From: Goniomonas avonlea
Lineage: Eukaryota; Cryptophyceae; Goniomonadida; Goniomonadaceae
Direction of reading: 5' to 3'
Assembly (NCBI GenBank): GCA_003573635.1
Contig: QUTJ01031560.1
Span: 1-12,752 of the forward strand
Length of the DNA: 12,752 nucleotides
In this document: one piece after another, positions 1 through 8,800 of the stretch
Layout: the number at the start of each line of letters is the position of its first letter
Numbering within the stretch: position 1 is the first letter of the stretch
Translations under genes and position numbers: made by a program
The notes under the pieces: model-generated
What the model was told of the DNA's origin: nothing
The model's database searches: none
What the model saw: the letters and a program-made list of their open reading frames with translations, nothing else

Positions 1-46
1 CAACGTCTGTGAGAGACAAAACCACATCAAAGTGGCCGGACACTGC
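1..46 (-). other. Putative partial myosin exon at the window edge
   Basis: After a CAG acceptor at 49-47, the minus strand reads AVSGHFDVVLSLTDV to the window edge, in frame with the preceding exon (phase 0). The FxVxxxxxxxV spacing resembles the FxVxHYAGxVxY segment of myosin heads, which would be next in order. The match is weak and about 14 expected residues would be missing, so a further small exon in 47-491 is possible. Confidence 0.35.
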
Positions 47-3000
47 CTGGAGAATTGATTGGGTGATCGAGAGTACTAGCGATAGGGCGACTCCCATCGC
101 CTCGTCCCCCCTAAGGGGGGATGCACCCCCATTTGTGGGTGAAGTGCTTTGCAGAATATGCAAGTCGGATTCGAGATCCATACAGGACACGAAAGAGTCA
201 TGAGCCGAGTGCTCAGAGTGTGCTGGGGACATGGGGCAAGAGCCATGAGGCGAAACAAAAGTGCTAGAGTGACTAGAAATATTAGGCATTCTGGCACGAG
301 GTGGTGTCACGGAGCGGGAGCTCCAATGACGGCGAGCGGCGTGGCGGCGGTGACGGCGTCGGCGGCTGGAAGGATCGTGTGCTGGTCCGGATGAAGGGGC
401 ATCGACGGGGGACGTGTGTGTGTGAGAGAGAGAGAGTGCGTGAGATAGCTGCCAACAGGAAGTGCGGAGAGATAACATGAAGGGCACAGACCGTGTTTAT
501 AACCGCGAAGTGGTCCCCCATCGGCTGCGGGAGCTCGTCCACACCACTCTTTCCCTTCAGTGTGACCCGGGACTCAATAATAACCGCCTGTGCACGGTGC
601 GTCATGCGGCGTTGTAGCAGCGGGTTGGAGCAGTCAAGGGCGGCACCTGCATCATTAAGGCGGCGCGCTCAGCGGTCCAGTTGGACACAAAGGCCTCGAA
701 GGAGTCGCAGCCCTCGAATTCTTCCTGGAAGAGTCGGGTATGACTTGAGGGTGGTGTGAGTGTGGTTGCGTGGAACGCACACGAGAAGGGGGGGAGAGAG
801 CGACAAGGAGAGTGCGAGAGAGAGCCAGAGGAGTGCGCAGGGCGGGGGGAGGAGAGGGAGGGAGAGAAAGAGAGAGAGAGTGAGAGCGGGGGAAGGCGGG
901 AGAGAGAGCGGGGGAAGGCGGGAGAGAGAGAGGAGGGGTGGGGGGAGGAGGGAGAGAGAAAGAGAGAGCGGGGGAAGGAGGGAGAGAGAGAGGGGCGGAG
1001 AGGGGAGGAGGGAGAGCCAACGTCCGACGCACCTGCGGGGGCAGGGAATCGAACATGCCGACGCTGATGTTCCCTTTTGGTCCAGGGCGACGGATGCACA
1101 TACGCATGACCAAGAGTTGGAACACGTGCAGATACAAGGCTCGGCTGAGCAAGACGGCCCCGCAGTGCTGTTGCGGGGTGAGCCAGGCAATTCTGGGGTT
1201 GGACACGTGACGGAAAGTTGCCGCAAGATTGGCCTGTTTAGGGTTGCATTCCCCCTCCATCCCTCACCCTTGCCCTTCCCCCCTCCATCTCCCTCACCCT
1301 TGCCCTTTCTCCCTCCATCTCCCTCAAAAACTCACCGGCTGCTTCAGCAGGCGACTTAGCGCGACGGGGGAGAGTTTGAGCAGGGAGGCAGCCTGCGCCA
1401 CGTTGGGGCACACGTACTGGGAGATGCAGCGTCAGTCAGTAATGAGAGAGACAGACAGAACGGCTTGATACTGTTAGTGGCAGTGTCGGTAGAGGGAGAA
1501 AGATACGGAACGGCCATGATACTGCTAAAGGAAGGGAATACGGAACGGCCTTGTTGCTGCGAGATGCGGTGTCAGAGAGGGAGAGAGATCACGCCGCCAC
1601 GCCTTTACAAGGTCAACGCATGAAATAACGTCAGTGTCTAGAACAGAATGCAAGCTTCCACAGGACATGGCCCTGCGAGGTACTCGCTCAGAGCGGAAAG
1701 TTCAATGAGGGAGGGAGAAAGAGACAGAGACAAGAGAGAGACGGACAGAAAGAGAACCCACCTCTTCTTTGCCGTGGTGCGGCGCGTGCTGCACAGTGGG
1801 CTCTTTGTTCAAGTGAATTATAGCGGCGATGGCGTCAAATACCTCCGCCTGTCGGTTGTGTGAGGCACATGGTAGCTCTCCCGATACTCGGAATTGGACA
1901 TGGATTTCAGCTTGTGACAGTGGCCAAGTGCAACTTGCAGCATGCGATGTGCAGAGTGTGAGGTCAGACCTGCTCTTCCGCAGGCATGCCCAACTGCCGC
2001 AGAGCTGCCTCCACAGCCTGGAACCTGGCTGCTCCCTCCACATCCGGCGTCCCGTTCAGGCCCCAGTGCAAAGCACGATTCCTGTCAACTTACTTTGACT
2101 CTCGTTCTGGGGAAAGCGAGGCAGGTATGGGGACACTGAGCAGTGGCCAAAGGAAACAAGCGCGAGTCAGTCGTGTTTTGCACCTGTCGGCCCGTCCAAG
2201 CAAGTCAAAAATATGAAAGATACTCCGCCCAGGGGAGGGAACAGCATGACACATCTGGAGACCAATCGAAAGAAGATCCATGCTGCGCAGCTGCGCCATG
2301 TTGTCCATGCTCAGGTAGATGTAACACCTGCGTTCTGTGGATGAGGGGCCCTCCAGCGGACAAGATGCCTACCCAAATCGGCTGCAATAGTCGTGAGTCT
2401 GTGAAGGAGACGTTCCGAAGGCTCGCAAAAGAGTCCAGCATGCAGCCAGATGTATCTCGAGCTGTTCCAACGCGCTGTCCATGGAGTACTTTGTGATTAC
2501 ACCCGCGGCGACCTGTGGGCGAGGTGAGATACTATTGTGGCAGGAGCTGTTGCGACTCGTACCATCAGGCTGCGCTGAAGCATTTCTGTTTTTCCTGAGC
2601 CGCTCTCTCCTGTGAAGATCAGGGTCTGGGGAGCCCCGTTTCTCAAAGCGTCCCGCATCGCTTGCGAGGTGTAAGTCCAGATATGGGGAACGGTATCATT
2701 CAGTCGCTTCTCCAATGAGGTGCATCCTGTTGCCGTCGTCAGCAACATGTAAACGTTTCTGAAAATACACACCAGCAAGCAGGTTTGCTGGAAACTGGCT
2801 CGGAAGCTGCTGAGACGGATTAACTGCAAGTAGCATGGGTCCCACTTTGCTGCAGTGGCCTTCAGAAAAGCACAAAGGGCCTAGCTCAAGGCCATACGTG
2901 AAAAAAATATTTTCTTCGAAGCGAAGCATTATACACTCGAGCGCATTTGGGGCGTCTGGGACTTCCAGCAATCCTAGATCGTTGCAAGCGATGACGTTTT

Positions 3001-3294
3001 GCTGGCTTCTCTTGGACAAAGGAGCCGAAAACTTTGAAGTCTTCAGAACCTGGAAAGGACAGAGTAAAAGGCTATCATGGCAAAAACACGAATTCGCACC
3101 TCGCCAGTGTCTGTCTCTACAATAACCTCGTTTATGGTGATGTCAAGCACGACACCCGGTATCCAGATGAGTTCACCAACTCGGGCAAAGACGCGATCGT
3201 TCACCACAAAAGCTGTAGGATCCAGGCGGCGGATGATTCGGACTTTCTTTTTTGGGGCATCGTCCTGCAGCAACGCCGAAAGCCGACTCAACAT
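1..3294 (-). CDS. Divergent myosin heavy chain, motor head (3' end missing)
   Basis: Actin-based ATPase motor. Proposed minus-strand exons are 3294-3100, 3049-2898, 2849-2773, 2726-2563, 2512-2373, 2327-2184, 2081-1970, 1848-1762, 1416-1336, 1233-1033, 724-647 and 587-492, plus a doubtful one at 46-1. All introns are GT-AG and all joins keep frame, giving about 509 residues before the doubtful exon. Seen: an SH3-like N-terminus (about 20-75); a TKVGPMLLAVNP segment; a complete P-loop GESGSGKTE (181-189); a switch I remnant CSRFG (239-243); FHIFDLL (280-286); AEVFDAIAAIIHL; and DSFEAFVSNWTAER (458-471), matching the myosin NSFEQLxxNYTNEK block. The first Asn of switch I and the Gly of switch II (DxxGFE) are not found. 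The ATG at 3294 is the first in frame after a stop at 3360-3358; its -3 base is T, a weak context. About 200 head residues and the whole neck and tail lie beyond the left edge. The class cannot be assigned. Confidence 0.85.
47..491 (-). other. Probable long myosin intron, no firm exon
   Basis: Between the exon ending at 492 and the possible exon at 46-1, I see no segment that convincingly matches a myosin. It begins GTCTGT on the minus strand and holds a CT/CA-rich run around 415-445. One minus-strand frame (codon starts such as 289, 286) is open from about 448 to position 1, but its Ser/His/Pro/Arg-rich translation looks like translated simple sequence. A small in-frame exon here cannot be excluded. 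Confidence 0.4.
781..1017. repeat. Polypurine/polypyrimidine tract in a myosin intron
   Basis: About 237 bp is almost purely G and A on the plus strand (C and T on the myosin sense strand), built from GA dinucleotide runs and the recurring block GAGAGAGCGGGGGAAGG, seen three times between about 880 and 985. It fills most of the 308 bp intron 1032-725. It creates several long but spurious Ser/Pro/Leu- or Glu/Arg/Gly-rich open frames on both strands. Confidence 0.9.
1255..1325. repeat. C-rich tandem repeat in a myosin intron
   Basis: Two to three imperfect copies of a roughly 33 bp unit containing CCATCTCCCTCACCCTTGCC lie within the 102 bp intron 1335-1234. No coding potential. Confidence 0.7.
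1447..1560. repeat. Degenerate direct repeats in a myosin intron
   Basis: Three imperfect copies of a block around ACGGAACGGCCATGATACTG occur near 1458, 1505 and 1540, inside the 345 bp intron 1761-1417. The rest of that intron (1560-1761) is GA-rich simple sequence without a recognisable exon. Confidence 0.6.
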
Positions 3295-3429
3295 TGAGCC
3301 GAAGCCCTTGCCGGCTCCACCGTTCACGTCCACGATAACGTTTATGAAAACGGTAATTCAACTGGGTAACTCCTTGCAGTTGCACGATCTGCGTTAGGCC
3401 AGAAGATCACCCCCACAAGGCGCACCAAC
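3295..3429. promoter_or_regulatory. Divergent promoter and 5' leaders, myosin / SLC35F6
   Basis: Only 135 bp separates the two outward-facing start codons, so this span must hold both 5' untranslated leaders and any core promoters unless one gene has an upstream non-coding exon. I see no TATA box or other recognisable element. The transporter ATG has a good context (A at -3, G at +4); the myosin ATG has a poor one. Regulatory function is inferred from position only. Confidence 0.4.
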
Positions 3430-5037
3430 ATGGCTGTGCCGGCGGGAGAGCTCAAGTCCCCCCCCACCACCTTTCTTCTCCGAGCTTTTCTCATTGCTGG
3501 AATGTTGATTACTGGCAGTGTGAATACCCTTGCCAAGAAGGCTCAGCTCCAATGCACCGTGGTTGGGCTTACGACCAGCGAGCAATTCTCCAAGCCATGG
3601 TTGGTGTTCTGAACGCCGGCGTGTTTTGACTCTCTGCAGGTTTCAAACTTTGGTGATGTTCACTGGAGAGGCCACTGTTATCTTCTTTTGGCTCTTTCAG
3701 GAGTTCATGGCTCGCAGAGCTCAGCGTCAACAGTACTACTATCAGTCCATCCAAGACGACGAGTCCGAATCCTTGCTTAGTCCTGCTGCTGAGACTCAGG
3801 AAGAAGCTAAGTCGCAATGGAGCTGGAAAACACCATTCCTCTTGCTCCTTCCAGCTTGCTGTGACTTGCTTGGCACTACCCTTGCCGGCATCGGGCTGAT
3901 TTATGTTTCACGTGCGTGCTCGCCCTTGCTGCGTCTTTCGTTGGGGTGTGACGTGTCCCAAGTCTAAATATGAACAGAGTGAAGATCATGCCGTATTGTC
4001 GCCATTTTCACACCCCGCAGCATCTGTGTGGCAAATGTTGCGAGGATCGATCATCATTTTTACTTCGATTCTCTCCGTGGTGTTTTTGAAGGTACGTCGC
4101 GGTGTCAGGAACCATGTGGGTTAATTCCCTTGTAGCGTAAGCTCTACGCGTTCAATTGGCTCGGTGTTTCCATTTGTGTCGTCGGGTTGGCTGGAGTGGG
4201 TACTTCGGCTCTGTTGGACGATTCTGGATCTGGCGACTTCTCCAAAGTTCTGTTTGGACTGCTGTTCATTGTTGGTGGGCAGGTCAGTCACCATCACTCG
4301 AAGTTTCATGCCCTAACAGTTCGCGTTTCTTGCAGTTTTGCAGTGCAACGCAGATGGTAGTGGAGGAGCTATTCATTAAGAAGAAGAACCTTGCCCCGGC
4401 TCAGGTCGCAGTTCCATTCTCACACCCGCGCTCACCATCTGGCAGGTCGTTGGGTTCGAGGGGATGTGGGGGATGTTCATGATGGCTGTCATCGTGCTGC
4501 CAATCCTTTACCATGTTCCGGGTGAGTCTTGTGGTGCTTGTGACAATCGTTCGCTGAGAAGCCCAACAGGCCAGGACCACGGGTCGTACGAAAACGCGCT
4601 GGATGCTGTCGCTATGATTGGTGAGAGAGAGATCTCTTTTGAAAAGCGTTTCATGGGTTCATATTTGTCCCCAGAGCACAGCGGTATTCTTCTGGCGATG
4701 ATCCTGCTTTACCTCTTTTCCATTGCGTTCTACAACTTCTTCGGTCTCTCCGTTGCCAAGGCTCTCACTTCCGTCCATCGCACACTCATCGACGCGCTTC
4801 GCACCACTGTCGTATGGGTCGTCGCCCTCTTCATCTACTACGCCATTGACAAATCGTGCGTTGTTGCTCTTTGTCTGTTTTCAAGCTCGATTTGTGTTAA
4901 TTCAAAGTTGTAGGTTCGGGGAGCCATGGAAGTCGCATTCCCCCTTACAACTTGCTGGGTTTGTTCTGCTCTTGGCAGGCACTCTCATCTATAACAAGGT
5001 GGTAAAGATCCCGGGGCTGTATTACCCGCCCTCTTGA
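3430..5037 (+). CDS. SLC35F6-like multi-pass membrane transporter, complete
   Basis: Member of the drug/metabolite (nucleotide-sugar-like) transporter superfamily. Nine exons: 3430-3599, 3640-3911, 4021-4091, 4136-4282, 4336-4404, 4446-4521, 4570-4620, 4675-4855 and 4914-5037, giving 1161 nt and 386 aa, close to the 371 aa human SLC35F6. Seen in order: N-terminal helix AGMLITGSVNTLAKK; GEATVIFFWLF; a hydrophilic acidic loop about residues 80-110; CDLLGTTLAGIGLIYVS; the family signature SVWQMLRGSIIIFT (149-162), matching human SIFQMLRGSLIIFT; ATQMVVEELF; ENALDAVAM; SIAFYNFFGLSVAK; ALRTTVVW; and GFVLLLAGTLIYN near the end. Order and spacing match the family along its length. Introns are 40-109 bp. 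Animal SLC35F6 is reported in lysosomal and mitochondrial membranes; the substrate is unclear, and location here is unknown. Head-to-head with the myosin gene and tail-to-tail with the next one. Confidence 0.93.
4621..4674 (+). other. 54 bp stop-free, frame-preserving intron in the transporter gene
   Basis: It starts GTGAGAG and ends CCCCAG. Because its length is a multiple of three and it contains no in-frame stop, retention would add 18 residues between AVAMI and the next helix. Splicing it out gives a gap-free alignment with human SLC35F6 across ENALDAVAMIEHSGILLAM, so removal is the better reading. Confidence 0.7.
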
Positions 5038-5166
5038 CGAAAATTAAATCAAAAATTGTGAGAACTGCGAAATGTGCGTACGCGCAAGGATCCAAGCAGA
5101 GCGAACATCCACCAAGTATATTGGTACAGCACCCACTCCAAAATCTGTACACGCGACCAGCTACAT
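5038..5166. terminator. Convergent 3' end region with ATTAAA signal
   Basis: The 129 bp between two facing stop codons. On the plus strand ATTAAA occurs at 5043-5048, six bases after the transporter stop, in a short A-rich patch; this is a common variant of the AATAAA polyadenylation signal. No clear signal is visible for the minus-strand gene, so the two transcripts may overlap here. Confidence 0.5.
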
Positions 5167-5716
5167 TCAATGCAGGCGACCCAACCCCAGATCGCCGAGG
5201 CCGAGACCAAGGGGATCCGAGTCACCGTCGGAGGGAGCTGCCTCGACATGAGCAGCAGGGGCGGCATGGGTATCAGCGCCTCCAGTGACCTTCTTGTCCC
5301 ACAGCACGGTGAACACCTTGCCGGGGCCGAACTGCACACCCTCGGGCTTCTCGTGCTCTGTGGTCAATGGTAAACGCAACTGGAACCAGAAACTCAGCAA
5401 ATACAAAACTTACGAAGGTGGCCGTCATAGTCGATGTAGTATCCCATAAGGCCGAACGCACCCATTGCAGTGAACAAGGGGCGAATAGAGCCAGAGGCCC
5501 AGAATCTACAGCAGGGCGTGAGGATTGGCACAACATTCACGGGAAACCGCAGCACGACACAGCAACAAGGTCAAGATGAGGCAGCAAGCGACGCATGCGT
5601 GGGCACACGACTGGACAAAACAAACAAGGTCAAGATGAGGCAGCAAGCGACGCATGTGTGGCACACGAACTGACATCGACTCACTTGCTATGGTACTTGG
5701 CAAGAATGGACGCCAT
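5167..5716 (-). CDS. Small one-helix protein, possibly ATP synthase subunit f-like
   Basis: Three minus-strand exons (5716-5685, 5505-5414, 5357-5167) join in frame to 104 aa. Seen: an N-terminal MASILAKYHSK followed by FWASGSIRP; a hydrophobic glycine-rich segment PLFTAMGAFGLMGYYIDY (20-37) that could cross a membrane once; then GHLQHEK (39-45), a conserved-looking stretch to about residue 67, and an Ala/Asp tail ending in a Gly-Leu repeat, LGLGLGDLGLGRLH. The order helix-aromatic-HLxHEK is like the end of fungal mitochondrial ATP synthase subunit f (AFGxxxxYxxHLRHHK); that is a weak resemblance over about 20 residues. It could instead be another small inner-membrane subunit. The ATG has A at -3 and G at +4. 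Intron 1 is 179 bp with a duplication, intron 2 is 56 bp. The gene structure is more certain than the identity. Confidence 0.6.
5564..5677. repeat. 59 bp tandem duplication in an intron
   Basis: Two adjacent copies of a 59 bp unit begin at 5564 and 5623. Both contain AACAAGGTCAAGATGAGGCA and the following AGCGACGCATG, with a few substitutions and one-base indels near the end. They sit in the first intron (5684-5506) of the small minus-strand gene. Confidence 0.9.
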
Positions 5717-5857
5717 GGTTGTTCTTGAACTTCTACTCAGGCAGGGTCACTTTGACAGCTCAAAAGCGTAGCAACTACGATAGAGCTCCGTTACCGGTAA
5801 TAAGTAAGTTTCTCCTTAGGCCGTCCGGTCAGAGGCGGACTTCAACACACAGAGCCG
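5717..5857. promoter_or_regulatory. Divergent promoter region, small protein / coiled-coil gene
   Basis: 141 bp between two outward-facing start codons. It holds a perfect 10 bp palindrome, TTACCGGTAA, at 5791-5800, which could bind a dimeric factor. No TATA box is seen. Function is inferred from position only. Confidence 0.4.
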
Positions 5858-8800
5858 ATGCCGCGCGCAAAGACATTTGGTCGGAAGGGAGGCGACCATT
5901 CGCTCCTGTCAAAGCGAACCACGGTGCGTGATTGTTGCTGTGTGCCAAGCTCTCACTTTGCTTGCAGCTTGAGTTTTGTGCGGACTCACTATCGGTGTTC
6001 GATTTTACTGAGGACGATGATGCATCGAAACCACGCAAGGGAAAGCGAAAGAAGCCCGCAACACATTCGCAGCTGCAATTTCAGGTGATCAACCATGGGT
6101 CCATGCGGCTAGCCTTGTAACAGGAATGCAGGAGCCGGTCCGCCAGCGCCAGCGCGCCGAGCCGTGCGCTCAGAGTCTTCTCCAAGAGGCAGAACATGCA
6201 CTCTGTGGAGGAGATGTTCCCGCAGCGATCCAATTTATGGAAAAGGCGAAGTGTGTTGAGTCGTTGGGTAAGGTTTCATTCCTCACCCGGCATGCAGGTT
6301 AGAGACGATGAGCAAGGATGAGCAGGATTTCGCCCAAGTTGTCCAGTGCAAGCTCGATCAGGCCAAGGTGGGTAGCCTTGGTTTGATGGGCTCGGCTTGA
6401 TCGTCTCCACTGCAGAAACAAATTGAACAGGAGGAGGCTTTGGCCTTGGAAAGGACAGCAAAAGAAAATCGACTTGCGCAGGAGCGACAGCAGGTATGAT
6501 TCCGCGTGCCACTTACTGATATCTGACGCGCTGTAGGCCAAGGAGGAACGACAGCGTCAAAGTAAGCTGAAGCTGAAAGGCCAAAAGCTGCTTGCAGACG
6601 CGTTGACGAGAGTGGAAGAGCGAGACCTTGAGTCCGCTCGAAGCCTTGTGCAGGAAGCCGCAGCCTCGTGCGCTCCTAGGTGTCCCTTGTTCCTCAAACC
6701 TTACTGGATCACAGGTTCAAGTCTGCGGGACCGGTTGCCAGAGGATGGCGTGACAGCGTCCGGGAGCTTGAAGCCACCATTCAGCGTACACAGGTGACCA
6801 CTCACGTTGGCTGCTGGGAGATACCGAGAAGTCTCAACCAGTGCTGCAGGACCAGATTGAACAGGAGCAGCGCGAGGAGGAGGAAGGACGAGAGAGATTG
6901 GCACAGGAGCAGGCCTTACAAGAGCAAGCTGAACTTGAACTCCAGGTCTGCTTGGCGATAGTCATCAGAGAGTGCAGGAGGCGCAACGCAAAGAAAACAG
7001 AGGGGAGAGATTGTTAAAGGGATCAACTGGTTCTCTGTCCACCTGTTTCAAACCTCAAACAGAAAGCAAGGAAGTGTTGCCTTCCGCTCCCTCTTCCGTC
7101 TCCCTCTTCCGTCTTCCACCCTCTGGGTGTCGCACTTGAATTTCAATCCCTGTGGATGTGCCACAACCACACCAGAGCAGCTGCGAGCCGAGCCTCTATC
7201 TGCGAGCCGCAAAGCGCGCAACTGAGCATACACGCAGGCACAGCAAAGGCAGGAGGAGGAGGAATTGGAGCAAGAGCGGCTGCGAGCAGAAGAGCAGATG
7301 CGAGAGGCAAAGGCGCGTGAGAAGGCAGAGAAAAGAATGGCTGAGCGCGAGGCGAAGCTCCAGCGACAAAGAGACGCTGCACTCGCAGCTGCGGAGAAGG
7401 CCAGGGTGCGGACCTGACTGGCGTGACCCCCCCCCCCCCTCTGCGCCTCTCTGTGCCCCTGTCTGTGTCTCTCTTGCGCTCTTGTCTCTCTTGCACGCTG
7501 AGACACACAGACACGGAGACATGAGTGTCTGTGTCGATCTTAGGTGAACGAGAGAGCTAGGTCAAGGGCAGGGTGGTTTGTTTGACTGGGTCTCAGGTGA
7601 AGGAGGAGAGGAAGCAACGGAAGCTGAAGCTCAAGGGTGATGGCCTGCTGGCTGATGCCCGACTGCAAGTCGAAGCTGGCGCCCCCAACGCTGCGAGGCG
7701 ACTGCTGGAGGAGGCCGCGGCCACGTATGTTCTTTTTCGTGGCGCGCAAAGCTCGTGGATGACACAACTGGAGTATGACACAACCAACTGGAGTATGACA
7801 CAACCAACTGGAGTATGATACAACCAACCGGAGTATGACACAACCAACTGGAGTATGACAGTGCGTCCACCTGCACTCCATATCAGCCCCATCACTGTGT
7901 TCTACTATCAGACTCAGTCCTCCCTGACTCGCTCCTGCCAAGCTGCATTCTCCTGCCGAGCTGCAGTTTTAGTCTGCTGCTGCGCCTGTGCCAGGCACAG
8001 GCACAACCGCCACACTGTATGTCGTCCGGTCACGCTTTGCACAGGTACTTGTCTGCTGGAGAGGTGGCGAGGGGCTGGAGAGAAGAGCTTCGACTGGTCG
8101 AGGAGTTGCTGCAGCGCTTGGAGGTGTGTGACCCTCTCCCTCCACCCTCTGAGGTGTGCAGCCCTCTCCCTCCACCCTCGTGCCCACTCCCTCCACCCCG
8201 CGCCCGTGCCCGCTCCCTCTACCCTCGTGCTCGGAGTGTGACCCACTCCCTCCACCCCCTCTTCTCGTGCTCCAACCACCCGATCGCTTGCGGTGTGCCG
8301 CATCCAGGGCACCAACAGCGTGTGACACAGGAGAAACGAACCCGGCGGGACCTCGAGGACGTCCATCACCCTGCCAGCTCGCCTCCTCCTGAGGCCGATG
8401 CCGCCGCACACGCCGGCGACGACAACGAGGGGAACGACAAAGAGTTCAACGACAAAGAGTTCAACGACGACGCGAGGAGCAGTGGTGCGGCAGGAGGCGC
8501 AGACGGGCTGGAGGGAGGCGCAGACGGGCTGGAGGGCCCTGTCGGCGTCGCTGGCAACAAAAGAACCAAGGAGGACAGCCCTGCTCGTCCTGCCATGGAG
8601 CACAGTCCTGCAAAGGCCGTAGGAGAAAACCCCCATGTCGGCGCTGGTAAGTCCGTTTTTGATAAAAAAGCCGGTTCGGGCGCGAGTGTATTGTGTTCCT
8701 GCGTGCTGTTTTTTAGTGCGTTGTTTCCCCAGTGTGTTTCCTGGCGAGCGACCAGCGATGGAGTTCAGGACCCCCACAACCTTAGTTCCGAAAGCTGCCA

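Larger units (their letters stand above)
6132..8123 (+). repeat. Three copies of a helical module, duplicated with introns
   Basis: Copies are encoded by 6132-6367, 6537-6793 and 7597-8123, each about 67-70 aa. Copies 2 and 3 share the pattern KLKLKGxxLLADA, then AxxLLEEAAA, then SAGxVARGWR and a final LxxxIQR helix. Copy 1 keeps the spacing (26 residues in the last part) but few residues. In copies 2 and 3 an intron interrupts the same codon in the same phase (phase 2, after EAAA). The linkers after copies 1 and 2 (6416-6493 and 6850-6945) both start with xQIEQE, so the repeating unit includes the linker. Confidence 0.8.

Noticed and set aside
655-1260. Long Ser/Pro/Leu-rich and Glu/Arg-rich frames on both strands
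   Set aside because: Produced by the polypurine tract; only the segments 1233-1033 and 724-647 match a myosin.
2082-2183. Small extra myosin exon (AACGAGAGTCAAA before GTAAGT)
   Set aside because: It would end in phase 0, but the next exon needs phase 2. Treating the 102 bp as one intron gives a continuous match through GRADRNRALHWGLNG.
3295-3333. Myosin coding sequence extended upstream to 3333
   Set aside because: That frame has no ATG between the stop at 3360-3358 and 3294, and no suitable acceptor was found, so it is treated as 5' leader.
6978-7020. Extra coiled-coil exon after 6945
   Set aside because: It would leave a 32 bp intron, and no donor joins it in phase with the exon at 7238.
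7763-7860. Regular repeats as a possible CRISPR array
   Set aside because: Units are directly adjacent with no unique spacers, and the setting is a eukaryotic intron.
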